64,000 nucleotides of DNA from Parvularcula lutaonensis (GTDB lineage: Bacteria > Pseudomonadota > Alphaproteobacteria > Caulobacterales > Parvularculaceae), in NCBI RefSeq assembly GCF_014651915.1, contig NZ_BMXU01000001.1, positions 558,001-622,000 of the forward strand, in the 5' to 3' direction. Below, piece after piece: positions 43,902-52,392 of this stretch (its first letter is position 1; each line of letters begins with the position of its first letter). Under the pieces are notes generated by a model. That model worked only from the letters and a program-made list of their open reading frames with translations, was not told the DNA's origin and ran no database searches. Position numbers and translations under genes: made by a program.

Positions 43902-44963
43902 TTGCGGAACGCCGTCATCGGCGGGACCAGCGCCCTTGCGCTCGTGGCCCTGATGGCATCGAAGGGCTCGTCGATCGCGGCCCTCTCGGGTGACGGTCTC
44001 GATCTCAATCCTGGCGCAATCTTGATGCGGAGCCTCGTCACCGGCACTGCGCCGGAGACGCAGGAATCGTCCCTCACTGACGTTCGGGCCCGTTCCGAGG
44101 CGGCGCTGGCCAAGCGTTTCGAGGAGCAGGGGCTCTCGGCTGATGGCGCGCATCAGGACGGCAAGGGCGAACGCTACGATGTCGGCGAAGACGGCGACTC
44201 GTCCGGCCACGCCAAGCGCGACGCAAACTTTGATCCTGACATGTTCGACCGGATCATGCAGGCCCTCGCCGATGCCGAGGCGGCCGCTGACACCGCGGGT
44301 GGTCTCGATTTGGGAAAATCGGCTTCGCCTCTTGTGCCTGCTGGTCTCGGTGGGCCGACGGGCGGGGACGGCACGTCCGATACGCCTGATGGCTCCTCCC
44401 GAGCAGGCGGCGACACAGGCTCGGCCGGTCCGATCGGCGGCGGCGTCGGTGGCGGTGTTCCTGTCGGCGGCGGCGGCACGCCTGGCGCGGTTCCAGGCGG
44501 AAATTCTCCCGTTCCCGGCGGAAATCCGGTTGACGATGATCCCGAGGCGGATACGCCGCCCGAAGGCGACAACCCTCCGGGCGACAACCCTCCGGGCGAC
44601 AACCCTCCGGGCGACAACCCTCCGGGCGACAACCCTCCGGGCGACAACCCTCCGGGCGACAACCCTCCGGGCGACAACCCTCCTGATTGCGAGAGCCCTG
44701 TCGCCGGCATGCCTGTCCCGACGGATGGCATCGACGGCACGCTGGCGGGCGAAGTGATGCCGAGCGCTGGCGGTTCAGGCAGCCCCAACGGCGCCGATGG
44801 CCAGCTGCCGAGCGACTGCAATGGCGATGAGCAGCCGGACGATCCTGACGGGCCTAACCCGCCGGGCGACAACCCGCCGGGTGGCGAGGTGCCGATCCCG
44901 GCGCCGTTCCTGCTGTTGCCAGCAGGTCTCGCGATGCTCCTGAGGAAGAGAAAGCGCGCCTAG
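43902..44963 (+). CDS. Exported repeat protein with GDNPP array and CTERM-like tail
   Basis: The predicted 353-residue protein starts at TTG 43902 (AAGG 4 bp upstream), since no ATG or GTG opens the frame. A signal-like start NAVIGGTSALALVALMASKG is followed by an acidic, Gly/Asp/Pro-rich region without recognisable domains. Eight perfect GDNPP repeats (44565-44684) come next, then a two-Cys segment, a further GDNPP, and a tail VPIPAPFLLLPAGLAMLLRK ending RKRA. The tail has the proline motif, hydrophobic helix and basic end of exosortase substrates. It sits between dnaG and yqeY on the opposite strand, with no family relation to either. Surface or matrix display is inferred. Confidence 0.65.
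   Translation: MRNAVIGGTSALALVALMASKGSSIAALSGDGLDLNPGAILMRSLVTGTAPETQESSLTDVRARSEAALAKRFEEQGLSADGAHQDGKGERYDVGEDGDSSGHAKRDANFDPDMFDRIMQALADAEAAADTAGGLDLGKSASPLVPAGLGGPTGGDGTSDTPDGSSRAGGDTGSAGPIGGGVGGGVPVGGGGTPGAVPGGNSPVPGGNPVDDDPEADTPPEGDNPPGDNPPGDNPPGDNPPGDNPPGDNPPGDNPPGDNPPDCESPVAGMPVPTDGIDGTLAGEVMPSAGGSGSPNGADGQLPSDCNGDEQPDDPDGPNPPGDNPPGGEVPIPAPFLLLPAGLAMLLRKRKRA
44565..44684 (+). repeat. 15-bp tandem array encoding (GDNPP)8
   Basis: Eight head-to-tail copies of GGCGACAACCCTCCG run without interruption; the last copy differs only at its final base. The same codons are used in every copy, which points to recent expansion by slippage. A related GDNPP using other proline codons occurs about 180 bp later and is outside the array. 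Confidence 0.95.
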
Positions 44964-44965
44964 CT

Positions 44966-45439
44966 TCAGCCGAGGCGCGCCTTCACCAACTTGTTCGCAG
45001 CGGAGAAATCCATCCGCCCGGCGTAGTTCTGCTTCAGCGCGCCCATGCACTTGCCCATGTCCTTGAGCCCTTCGGCGCCAATCTCGGCGATCACGCTATC
45101 GACAGCGTTTTCGATCTCCGATTCGCTCATTTGCTTGGGCAGGTAGCCGCGGATCACGTCGATCTCGGCCCGCTCCTGCTCGGCCATTTCGATCCGGCCG
45201 GCCTCTTCATAGGTTCTCGCGCTGTCCTGGCGCTGCTTGACCATCTTGGTCAGCACCTCGCGGACTTCGTCGTCGGACAGGCCGCAGCAGCGGTCCTCGC
45301 TGCGCGCCTGGATGTCTCTGTCTTTGATCGCAGCCTGCATCAGGCGCAGGGTGGAGATCCGGACCTTGTCGTCGCGCGCCTTCATGGCCGCTTTCAGGTC
45401 CGTTGCGATTTGCTTCGCAAGGTGTCCTTGCTCGCTCAT
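44966..45439 (-). CDS. yqeY: GatB/YqeY domain protein
   Basis: The 157-residue helical protein corresponds to the YqeY family, related to the C-terminal tail domain of the GatB amidotransferase subunit. ATDLKAAMKARDDKVRISTL opens it, RQDSARTYEEAGR and EIDVIRGYLPKQMSE follow, and MGKCMGALKQNYAGRMDFSA closes it. It probably interacts with tRNA or tRNA-processing enzymes, but no reaction is established. It is commonly found beside dnaG and rpoD, as here, although the CTERM-like gene now separates them. The start overlaps nothing. It is divergent from carA across 154 bp. Confidence 0.93.
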   Translation of the reverse strand: MSEQGHLAKQIATDLKAAMKARDDKVRISTLRLMQAAIKDRDIQARSEDRCCGLSDDEVREVLTKMVKQRQDSARTYEEAGRIEMAEQERAEIDVIRGYLPKQMSESEIENAVDSVIAEIGAEGLKDMGKCMGALKQNYAGRMDFSAANKLVKARLG

Positions 45440-45593
45440 TTCAGTCCTTTCGGGGCCTGCTTGAGGGGGAGGGCAGGCCGATTTACCTTTTCCCTTGCGC
45501 GGGCCGCGACCAGGTGTATCAACCGGGCCGTTTGCCGCGAGATAAAGGGTCCCCGGTCCTTCTCGGAGCCTGACGGGAACCGCTGGAGATGAT

Positions 45594-46742
45594 GTGCCGC
45601 TGAGACTGAGTCAAGACACGAACATCCGTCCTGTCACCGGGCTTCTGGTGCTTGAGGATGGAACAGTTCTGGAGGGCCAAGGGTTCGGCGCGGTCGGCGA
45701 GGCCGTGGGCGAGGTCTGCTTCAACACCGCGATGACCGGCTATCAGGAGATCCTGACCGATCCGTCCTACGCGGCGCAGATCGTCACCTTCACCTTTCCG
45801 CATATCGGTAATGTCGGCGTCAATGACGAGGACATCGAGAACGCCGCGGCCAACGCCGCCATCGCGGCCCGCGGCGCAATCGTCCGCGCGGATGTCACGG
45901 CGCCGTCGAACCACCGTGCACGGATGGACCTCGAGGCGTGGATGCGCCGCCGCGGCATCATCGGCCTTACCGGCGTGGACACCCGTGCCCTGACCGTCCG
46001 TATCCGGGAGCAGGGGATGCCGAAGGGCGTCATCGCTCACAATCCCAATGGCCGCTTCGACCGCGACAGGCTCATCGAGCGGGCGAAAGCCTGGCACGGC
46101 CTCGAGGGCCTCGATCTCGCAAAGGAAGTCTCCACCGAACGCCCCTTCGTCATCGACGGCGATGGCCCCCATGTGGTCCTTCTCGATTTCGGCGTGAAGC
46201 GGAACATCCTCAACCGCCTGAAGGCCGCGGGCTGCAAGGTCACGGTTGTCCCGGCCAAGACGGGCTTCGACGAGATCATGGCTGCCAAGCCCGACGGCGT
46301 CGTTCTCAGCAATGGTCCGGGTGATCCTGCCGCCACCGCGCAATATGCCGTACCCGTCATTCAGAAGCTGATGGAAGCACGGGTGCCGATGTTCGGCATC
46401 TGCCTTGGCCACCAGCTCATGGCCCTCGCCGTCGGCGCCACGACCGTGAAGATGGCTCAGGGTCACCACGGAGCCAACCACCCGGTGCTTGAGCACGAGA
46501 CCGGCAAGGTCGAGATCGTGTCGATGAACCACGGCTTCGCGGTGGACGAGGAGAGCCTCCCGGATCGCGTCGAAAGCACGTATACGTCTCTTTTCGATGG
46601 CACCAATGCAGGCATCCGGGTCAAGGACGCCCCCGCGCTGGCCGTCCAGCACCATCCCGAGGCTTCGCCTGGCCCGCAGGACAGTTTCCCCGTCTTCGAC
46701 CGTTTCGTGGAGCTGATGCTCAAAGAGAAGTCGGCGGCCTAG
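45594..46742 (+). CDS. carA: Carbamoyl-phosphate synthase small (glutaminase) subunit
   Basis: CarA supplies ammonia from glutamine to the large subunit for carbamoyl phosphate, needed for arginine and pyrimidines. The 382 residues match the family. The N-terminal domain has [20 protein letters not shown] and [20 protein letters not shown]. The class I amidotransferase domain has the nucleophilic cysteine in [13 protein letters not shown] (about residue 270) and the His/Glu dyad in HHPEASPGP. The start is GTG 45594 with CTGGAGA 5 bp upstream. The large-subunit gene carB does not follow, so the genes are split in this genome. A terminator hairpin lies just downstream. Confidence 0.96.
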   Translation: MPLRLSQDTNIRPVTGLLVLEDGTVLEGQGFGAVGEAVGEVCFNTAMTGYQEILTDPSYAAQIVTFTFPHIGNVGVNDEDIENAAANAAIAARGAIVRADVTAPSNHRARMDLEAWMRRRGIIGLTGVDTRALTVRIREQGMPKGVIAHNPNGRFDRDRLIERAKAWHGLEGLDLAKEVSTERPFVIDGDGPHVVLLDFGVKRNILNRLKAAGCKVTVVPAKTGFDEIMAAKPDGVVLSNGPGDPAATAQYAVPVIQKLMEARVPMFGICLGHQLMALAVGATTVKMAQGHHGANHPVLEHETGKVEIVSMNHGFAVDEESLPDRVESTYTSLFDGTNAGIRVKDAPALAVQHHPEASPGPQDSFPVFDRFVELMLKEKSAA

Positions 46743-46766
46743 ACCATCCTCAACAGGCAAAGCCGT

Positions 46767-46794
46767 AAAGGGACGTCCCGGCAGCGTCCTTTTT
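46767..46794 (+). terminator. Rho-independent terminator after carA
   Basis: AAAGGGACG (46767-46775) can pair with CGTCCTTTT with one bulged base, giving a GGACG/CGTCC core around a 9-nt loop, then five T. It lies 24 bp after the carA stop, confirming that carA ends its own transcript without carB. Confidence 0.75.
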
Positions 46795-46886
46795 ATTGTG
46801 CGCCTGCGAAGACACTTTCGCTCAAAAGAACGTTGCCAACGGTTAACCTTCTGCTAGCGTCGTCCTCTTGGGACAGGAGGTATATC

Positions 46887-47147
46887 ATGGTCACCAAGGG
46901 GCTATTGGGGCTTTTCAATCTCGGCATCTTGCCGCTGGTCGTCGTTTTTCTCATCGCGATGTTCGCGCCGGGAATTTTTGACCAACTCGCCGCGGGTGGC
47001 GATACGGTCGTCAATCTCATCGGCGACCTGATCCCGGTGGAAGGTGCCGAGAACGCCAGTGGCGAACTCGCCGGTGGTTCGCTCGTCACGCTCTATCTCG
47101 GCGTATTGCTGGGCCGTGTCGCGGCGTTCTTCCGCTCGCGCGACTAA
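46887..47147 (+). CDS. Small membrane protein of unknown function
   Basis: The predicted 86-residue protein has a hydrophobic first half (LLGLFNLGILPLVVVFLIAM, then FAPGIF) and a second hydrophobic segment (SLVTLYLGVLLGRVAAFF), with an acidic loop between them and a basic end RSRD. CAGGAGG lies 6 bp before ATG 46887. An in-frame ATG 54 bp further upstream would add a non-hydrophobic leader and was not chosen. No family is recognised. It stands alone between the carA terminator and the convergent SRPBCC gene. Confidence 0.7.
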   Translation: MVTKGLLGLFNLGILPLVVVFLIAMFAPGIFDQLAAGGDTVVNLIGDLIPVEGAENASGELAGGSLVTLYLGVLLGRVAAFFRSRD

Positions 47148-47162
47148 AGACGGCAGGGCGGA

Positions 47163-47687
47163 TCAACCGCCCACCCGCTTCCAGTACATCTCTTCGAGCG
47201 GGGCGTAGTGGACCCAGAAGTCGCGCGCCTCGCAACCACTCACCAGGTCGACCAGCAGGTCGAGATGGGCGTGCCACCCTGCGGCCGCGCCCCAACGATG
47301 CTCGTCACGCACGAGCCTGGTGTGGAGGAGATGCAGGACGGTCCCGTCGCCATCCGGCGTCAGGGTGATCGTCACGTGGGTTGAAGCACCGCTTTCTTCC
47401 GGCCAGCTGAAGGCCAGGAGGCGCGGCGGGTCATAGGCCGTGATCGTGCCTTCAAAGGTGATCGGATCACCGCATCCCACCGTCTTCGGCGGAGGGGAAG
47501 CGGAAATTCTGCTATGGTCGAAGTCAAACACGACGGTGCCGCCGACCTCGTTTCCTGTCTCGCCTGCACAGAACCATCGCTTCCGCAGCGCAGGGTCAGT
47601 CAGGTATTCCCACACCCGTTCAGGCAGGGCAGGCAGTCGGCGCCGGATTTCGAGCTGGTCTTCCTCAAGCTGAACGTCCGTGCTCAT
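47163..47687 (-). CDS. SRPBCC (AHSA1-like) family protein
   Basis: The 174-residue protein starts with the strand LEIRRRLPALPERVWEYLTD, then ALRKRWFCAG, the conserved Trp of AHSA1-like START-fold proteins. FEGTITAYDPPRLLAFSWPE and GTVLHLLHTRL follow. Such proteins bind hydrophobic ligands, and many are paired with ArsR regulators as here. The gene start overlaps the end of the ArsR gene by 23 bp, so both are made from the same transcript. The function is unknown. Two ATG candidates exist further upstream, but ATG 47687 best fits the fold. Confidence 0.85.
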   Translation of the reverse strand: MSTDVQLEEDQLEIRRRLPALPERVWEYLTDPALRKRWFCAGETGNEVGGTVVFDFDHSRISASPPPKTVGCGDPITFEGTITAYDPPRLLAFSWPEESGASTHVTITLTPDGDGTVLHLLHTRLVRDEHRWGAAAGWHAHLDLLVDLVSGCEARDFWVHYAPLEEMYWKRVGG

Positions 47688-48015
47688 CGCTCTTCTCCTC
47701 CTTGAGCGCCTGCTCGAGGGCATAGTGAGCGCTGCTCCAGAAAACGCGGTACTTGTCGAGCCAGTCATGCGCCCGCTTCAGCCGGGCCGCATCGAGGGCG
47801 ATCATTTGCTGGCGGCCGTGCTTGCGCCTGCGCACCAGACCCGCCCGTTCAAGGACCTGCACATGTTTCGATGCGCCTGCGAGGCTCATCGAGAGCGGGG
47901 CGGCAAGGTCACTGACGCTGCGCTCCCCGAGGGTCAGCTCGGCCAGCATCGCCCGCCGGGACGGATCACTGAGGGCGCCAAAAGTGGCATCAAGATCGTT
48001 TAATTGCTCAACCAT
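47665..48015 (-). CDS. ArsR-family transcriptional regulator
   Basis: The 116-residue winged helix-turn-helix protein has LSDPSRRAMLAELTLGE in the first helices, VSDLAAPLSMSLAGASKHV in the recognition helix and RRRKHGRQQMIALDAARL in the wing. It lacks the cysteine metal-binding motif of metal-sensing ArsR proteins. Two perfect palindromes lie at and just upstream of its start, so autoregulation is likely. ATG 48015 lies within the first palindrome and only about one base after the predicted transcription start, which implies leaderless translation. A GTG at 48036 would add seven residues and lies inside the promoter. Confidence 0.88.
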   Translation of the reverse strand: MVEQLNDLDATFGALSDPSRRAMLAELTLGERSVSDLAAPLSMSLAGASKHVQVLERAGLVRRRKHGRQQMIALDAARLKRAHDWLDKYRVFWSSAHYALEQALKEEKSDEHGRSA

Positions 48016-48024
48016 AGGGTTGAG
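48007..48024. promoter_or_regulatory. Operator palindrome over the arsR-like start
   Basis: Perfect inverted repeat CTCAACC-ATAG-GGTTGAG covering the start codon and the base of the -10 box. Its core is nearly the same as the second palindrome, so both are probably bound by the ArsR protein. Confidence 0.75.
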
Positions 48025-48049
48025 TATATCGGCCACTCCAAAAAGTCAA
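48023..48049 (-). promoter_or_regulatory. Candidate promoter of the ArsR/SRPBCC operon
   Basis: On the minus strand TTGACT (48049-48044) and TATACT (48028-48023) are separated by 15 bp, slightly short of the usual 16-18. The start of transcription would be near 48016, directly before ATG 48015. The two operators overlap both elements. Confidence 0.55.
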
Positions 48050-48061
48050 CCAATAGGTTGA
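48046..48061. promoter_or_regulatory. Second operator palindrome, over the -35 region
   Basis: Perfect inverted repeat TCAACC-AATA-GGTTGA. Its half sites match those of the first palindrome, with centres 38 bp apart, placing the two dyads about 3.6 helical turns from each other. It also faces the divergent YbjN-like gene at 48127, which it may regulate. Confidence 0.72.
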
Positions 48062-48126
48062 GTGACGGTCGCGGTTGCCGTGCGTCCGCATGAACCATAA
48101 CCTTCGGCTTCATCTGGGAGGGCACC

Positions 48127-48750
48127 ATGATCAGGACTTTCATCGCCGCGGCAACCGCGGCACTTCTTGCGACCTCGGCGCAGGCGCAAATCCCCGAACC
48201 GCTGGCCAGCACCAAGCTGCCAAATGTGGATCGCGCGACGCTGGTTCCGGTCCTTCAGCAGATGGGCTTGCGCCCCGAGACCGTGACGCTGGAGAGCGGC
48301 GAAGCGCTCGCCATCACCACGCCGAGCATGACTGTCATCCTGCGTCCGCGGGTCTGCAATCCGGACTGCGCAGGACTCTTCATGCTGTCGATCGTGCCGG
48401 ATTCCGGAACGGCGGATCAGATCAACGCCTACAATTCTTTCGTCCCCGGTTCGAAAGCCGTGCGTCTGCCGAACGGCTCCACCGCTATCAGCCGTTACCT
48501 CATCGCAGATTACGGGCTGATAGCAGGCTCGTTCCTCATCGACCTCCAGGTCTTCGCCAACACCGTCGGCCGCTGGCAGCAACGGAACTTCCCGATGGGC
48601 AGCAACGTCCAGTCGGTCTCGCTGACCGAGCCCGGCGAAAGCCAGTTCGACTCCGAGATGCAGGATCTCCTCGACGATGTTCTCGAGCGGCCCGAACTCT
48701 GGAGCCGGGAAGTCGGGCATAGCAAATTTGACGGGATCTTCCCGCAGTAG
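48127..48750 (+). CDS. Exported YbjN-like protein
   Basis: The 207-residue protein has a signal peptide (MIRTFIAAATAALLATSAQA, cleavage about AQA-QI). Its domain resembles the YbjN fold, with LVPVLQQMGLRPETVTLESG, a two-cysteine loop PRVCNPDCAGLFMLS, and NAYNSFVPGSKAVRL followed by SRYLIADYGLIAGSFLIDL. Overall layout and cysteine pair match the exported protein at 39198-39695, so they are probably paralogs acting in the periplasm. ATG 48127 has GGGAGG 6 bp upstream. It is divergent from the ArsR operon, across a promoter region with two operators. Confidence 0.75.
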   Translation: MIRTFIAAATAALLATSAQAQIPEPLASTKLPNVDRATLVPVLQQMGLRPETVTLESGEALAITTPSMTVILRPRVCNPDCAGLFMLSIVPDSGTADQINAYNSFVPGSKAVRLPNGSTAISRYLIADYGLIAGSFLIDLQVFANTVGRWQQRNFPMGSNVQSVSLTEPGESQFDSEMQDLLDDVLERPELWSREVGHSKFDGIFPQ

Positions 48751-48755
48751 GCGGA

Positions 48756-51083
48756 CTATCGATTCTTCTTCTTCGGTTTCCGCTTGAAGCTCAGGGGCGG
48801 CGCATTGGATGTCGGTGCGTCGCCTTTTTTCCTGTTCTTCGCGCGTGACGCCGCGCGCTTGGCCTTCTCATGCCGGGAAGGGGGCTTTGCGTCCTTCCTG
48901 TCCGCTTCCTTCTTCGTCTTCTTCTTCTCCGCCTTCTTCGGCGAAGCCTTTTTCCGCTCTTTCAGCTCCTCGGCAGGCCGCGGCTTGGTCAGCATCTCGA
49001 AAAGCAGCCCGCCCTGGACCGGCGTCACTTCCAGAAGCCGCACCTTGACAGGCATTCCCATCGTGTAGGCGCTACCATTGCGCTCGGAGACGAGGGCGTT
49101 GCGTGTCTCGTCAAACTCGAACCGTTCCCATCCTAATGTCCGTGCAGGGATGAAACCATCCGCACCGGTCTCGTCGAGCGTGACGAACAGGCCGACACGG
49201 GTCACGCCACTGATCCTGGCGGAGAACGTCGCGCCGGTGCGTTCCTGCAGGAAGCTTGCAAGCATCCGCGCCTCGGTATCTCGCTCGGCCTGCACGGCGG
49301 CCCGCTCGCGCTGCGAGATCCCTTCGGCCACGCTGTCGAGCCTGTTCTCGTCTTCGGGCCGCTCCGCCCCCGGACCAAGGCCGAGGGCCCGGACGATCGC
49401 CCTATGTACCGTCAGGTCCGCATACCGACGAATAGGCGACGTGAAGTGGGCATAGCGCTTCAGCGACAGGCCGAAATGCCCGATATTCTCGGTGTCATAG
49501 ATCGCCTGGCTCTGCGACCGCAGGACCGACATCGCGATGATGTCCATCTCGTCCTGCTTGCGCGCCTTGGCGAGAATGCCGTTCAGGTTCGATGCCCGCA
49601 CCTCGTCCGCGCGGGGTAGGGTGTAGCCCAGCGGCGCAAGGTATTGCCGCAGGCCATCCAGCCGCTCCGGGTCCGGACGGTCATGCACACGGTAGATCGC
49701 TGTTCGGTCATGCTCCTGCAGCGTCTCCGCCGCGCAGACATTCGCCAGGACCATGAACTCCTCGATCAGCCGGTGCGCATCCATCCGCTCCTTGCGCGTG
49801 ACGCCGGTGACATTGCCGCTCCCGTCGGTTTCGATCCGCCGCTCGGGGATGTCGAGATCGAGCGGCTTCCTGCGCTCCCGCGCCACCACCAGCGCGCGGT
49901 ACGCTTCGAAGAGCGTCTTCACTTCGGCCGGGCCATCCTCGGTTCCGTCCTCAATCGCCTGAGCCTCCTCATAGGCGAGGTTCCTGTGATTCTTAATCTG
50001 TGCACGGAAAAACCGATGCTTCCGCTTCGAGCCCGATTTGTCGATCTCGATCTCGCAGCACAACGCCAGCCGAACTTGGCCTTCCTTCAGTGAGCAGAGG
50101 TCGTTCGACAGCCTCTCCGGCAGCATCGGCACCACCCGGTCGGGCAGGTAGACCGAGTTGCCGCGTTTCTCCGCTTCCTTGTCGAGGGCGCTCCCCGGAC
50201 GGACGAAGTAGCTGACATCGGCAATCGCCACGGTCAGGCGGAAGCCCCCATCCTCCAGCTTCTCCGCATGCACCGCATCGTCGTGGTCCCGCGCGGCGGC
50301 CGGGTCGATGGTCATCAGGGGCCGGTCCGTCAGGTCGATGTGATGCTCCGAGGGCTCCATCTTCAGGGCCTCGGCCTCACGAAGGACCTGCGGCGGGAAT
50401 TCCAGCGGAATGTCCTGCTCGGCAAGGGCGATGAGCGAGAGGTTCTTCTGCTCCTCGACCGAGCCTATCACCTCCGTGATCCGCCCCTTTTGCGGGCCGT
50501 AGCCCCGCTGCGGCTTCGGCTCTGCCCAGACCAGGTCGCCGTCCTTCGCACCAAGCGTCTCGTTCTTCTCGATACGGAAGAAGCTCTTCGACTTGCGGCT
50601 GACAGGCTCCACCGTCCCGCCTTCGCGCTCTTCGCGGAAGACGCCCAGCATACGTCCCTGCGGCTTGCCCAGGGGCTTGAGCACCGAGGCGACAACCCGG
50701 TCGCCATCTTTCCGAAGCTTGCCGAGAAACCGGTCCCCGACGCCGATGGCAGGCTTCACCCGGCCCGCTTCCTTAGACGGCAGCACGACCTTCGTCTCTG
50801 CTTCGTCCTTCGTCAGGGAGCAGGTGAGGTCGCCCTCGTCATCCATCCCCGTGACGACCAGCACCGTGACCGGCGGCAATTGCCCTGGCCGCTTCGCCCG
50901 TTTGCCGTCGAGGGAGAGCTTGCCCTCATCCTCCAGCCGCTTCAGGGCGCGCCGCAGCTCCGCGCGCTCCGCGCCTTTCACGCCAAAGGCGCGGGCGATG
51001 TCGCGACGGGTGACGGGGGTTTTGCGTTCGGCATTCTCGCGCTCGACATAAGCGACGAGATCCTTGTCAGTGGGAAGACTCAT
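48756..51083 (-). CDS. rnr: Ribonuclease R
   Basis: RNase R is a 3'-5' exoribonuclease that degrades structured RNA. The 775-residue protein has an N-terminal winged-helix region (about 10-60) with DIARAFGVKGAERAELRRAL, then cold-shock domains. The RNB catalytic domain has the magnesium site TIDPAAARDHDDAVHAE (about residue 255), HFTSPIRRYADLTVHRAI, and a C-terminal S1 domain with GVTRVGLFVTLDETGADGF. The last 60 residues are Lys-rich, as is usual in RNase R. It is divergent from the NlpD-like gene across 130 bp. Its stop is 5 bp from the convergent YbjN-like gene. Confidence 0.95.
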   Translation of the reverse strand: MSLPTDKDLVAYVERENAERKTPVTRRDIARAFGVKGAERAELRRALKRLEDEGKLSLDGKRAKRPGQLPPVTVLVVTGMDDEGDLTCSLTKDEAETKVVLPSKEAGRVKPAIGVGDRFLGKLRKDGDRVVASVLKPLGKPQGRMLGVFREEREGGTVEPVSRKSKSFFRIEKNETLGAKDGDLVWAEPKPQRGYGPQKGRITEVIGSVEEQKNLSLIALAEQDIPLEFPPQVLREAEALKMEPSEHHIDLTDRPLMTIDPAAARDHDDAVHAEKLEDGGFRLTVAIADVSYFVRPGSALDKEAEKRGNSVYLPDRVVPMLPERLSNDLCSLKEGQVRLALCCEIEIDKSGSKRKHRFFRAQIKNHRNLAYEEAQAIEDGTEDGPAEVKTLFEAYRALVVARERRKPLDLDIPERRIETDGSGNVTGVTRKERMDAHRLIEEFMVLANVCAAETLQEHDRTAIYRVHDRPDPERLDGLRQYLAPLGYTLPRADEVRASNLNGILAKARKQDEMDIIAMSVLRSQSQAIYDTENIGHFGLSLKRYAHFTSPIRRYADLTVHRAIVRALGLGPGAERPEDENRLDSVAEGISQRERAAVQAERDTEARMLASFLQERTGATFSARISGVTRVGLFVTLDETGADGFIPARTLGWERFEFDETRNALVSERNGSAYTMGMPVKVRLLEVTPVQGGLLFEMLTKPRPAEELKERKKASPKKAEKKKTKKEADRKDAKPPSRHEKAKRAASRAKNRKKGDAPTSNAPPLSFKRKPKKKNR

Positions 51084-51213
51084 GCATCTTCAATGGCACA
51101 GACTGCGCCCTGTCCCAAAAGGAAACGATCTGGGACGGGGGATTAGCCGTTTGTTAAGCGTAGCAGGCGCATTCGTTAGGGGTCTCCTAACCGGCAGACC
51201 CGGAGAGCCCACT

Positions 51214-52380
51214 ATGCCTACCGCGCGCAAGAACCTTTTCCTTCCTGTTTCCAGCTTCGCCCTCGTGGCTGCGGCAGGTGTTGCCGTGCTGTTCGATGCG
51301 GCGCATGCGGAGAGCCAGGTGCCCGTTCGCTATGGCACCGATCCCGGTTATGCCGGTGAGGCGCCGCAGGCCCTGAGCTATGCTGATGAAGACGCGCCGG
51401 CCCCCGTGGGGGAGATCGAGCATATCGTCCAGGCTGGTGATACGGTCTACGCCCTTGGTCGCCTCTATGACGTCCCTCCGGCTTCGATCATCGCCAAGAA
51501 TCGCATGGCGGCTCCCTACGAGCTTCAGATCGGCCAGCTTGTGTACATACCGCAGGGGCAGGCCGAAGCACTGCCGCGGACCCAGACGGTCGGCATCGAC
51601 CGCCGTCCGATCGCCAATGTCCAAACGCCGCGCACCAAGCCGCGCGAAGGCCGCTTCGCCCTCGATTCGGTTTATGAGGTCCGTCAGGGCGACACGGTCT
51701 ACAGTTTGTCGCGCCGTTTCGGCATGTCGGTCACCGACTTCGCTGCCGCCAACAACCTGCGCCAGCCCTACACGATTTCGGTCGGCCAGCGTCTCGTCGT
51801 GCCCGGTGCCGCAGCGCCCGCGCCTGGCCGCGCGACCCAGCCGATCATTGCTGGCAGCGACATTCGTCGCCGCACGCCTGACCAACGCCAGCTCAACGCC
51901 AAGGTGATCGAGGAGACGATGTCGCCCCGCCGCCTGCCGGAGCTGGGCTCGAACAGCCCCTTCGCGTGGCCCGTCCGCGGCCCTGTGCTGATGGACTTCG
52001 GTGACAAGACCGCTTCGGGCACCCGCAGCGACGGCATCAACATCGCAGCGCCGATCGGCGCGCCCGTGCGTGCCACCGCCGATGGCGAGGTCGTCTATCG
52101 CGGCTCCGAGCTCGACGGTTATGGCAACCTGCTTCTCGTCAAGCACGACAATGGCTGGGTGTCGGCCTATGCCCACACCGACGCGATCCTCGTCAGGAAG
52201 GGCGATTACGTCCGTCAGGGTCAGGTCATCGCCAAGGTCGGGCGCTCCGGCAGCGTTGACCGCCCGCAGCTTCACTTCCAGCTAAGGAAGGACCTGCAGC
52301 CCACTGACCCGATCGTCGCCATGCAGGGCGAACTTGATGGAGCAGGGCAGGCCCTCACAGCCGCCAGCCTCCGCCGATAG
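51214..52380 (+). CDS. NlpD-like LysM/LytM (M23-like) envelope protein
   Basis: The 388-residue protein has an N-terminal signal or anchor (residues 9-31), then two LysM domains (about 70-115 with HIVQAGDTVYALGRLYDVPP, and about 148-195 with YEVRQGDTVYSLSRRFGMSV). A C-terminal LytM/M23-type domain (about 255-370) follows. Zinc-ligand positions are altered. HxGxD is SDGIN, and the late HLHFE is QLHFQ. YAHTD and GYGNLLLVKHDNGWVSAYAH resemble E. coli NlpD. It is therefore probably an inactive amidase activator working in cell division rather than a peptidase. No lipobox is present. ATG 51214 with CGGAGAG upstream was chosen. Confidence 0.88.
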   Translation: MPTARKNLFLPVSSFALVAAAGVAVLFDAAHAESQVPVRYGTDPGYAGEAPQALSYADEDAPAPVGEIEHIVQAGDTVYALGRLYDVPPASIIAKNRMAAPYELQIGQLVYIPQGQAEALPRTQTVGIDRRPIANVQTPRTKPREGRFALDSVYEVRQGDTVYSLSRRFGMSVTDFAAANNLRQPYTISVGQRLVVPGAAAPAPGRATQPIIAGSDIRRRTPDQRQLNAKVIEETMSPRRLPELGSNSPFAWPVRGPVLMDFGDKTASGTRSDGINIAAPIGAPVRATADGEVVYRGSELDGYGNLLLVKHDNGWVSAYAHTDAILVRKGDYVRQGQVIAKVGRSGSVDRPQLHFQLRKDLQPTDPIVAMQGELDGAGQALTAASLRR

Positions 52381-52392
52381 ATCCCAGCTCCA

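Noticed and set aside
44174-44872. Minus-strand frame encoding SPGGL repeats
   Set aside because: It is the antisense reading of the GDNPP array; the plus-strand frame has the signal and CTERM tail.
48034-48036. GTG start for the ArsR regulator
   Set aside because: It lies between the -35 and -10 boxes, so it would not be in the transcript from the likely promoter; ATG 48015 was used.
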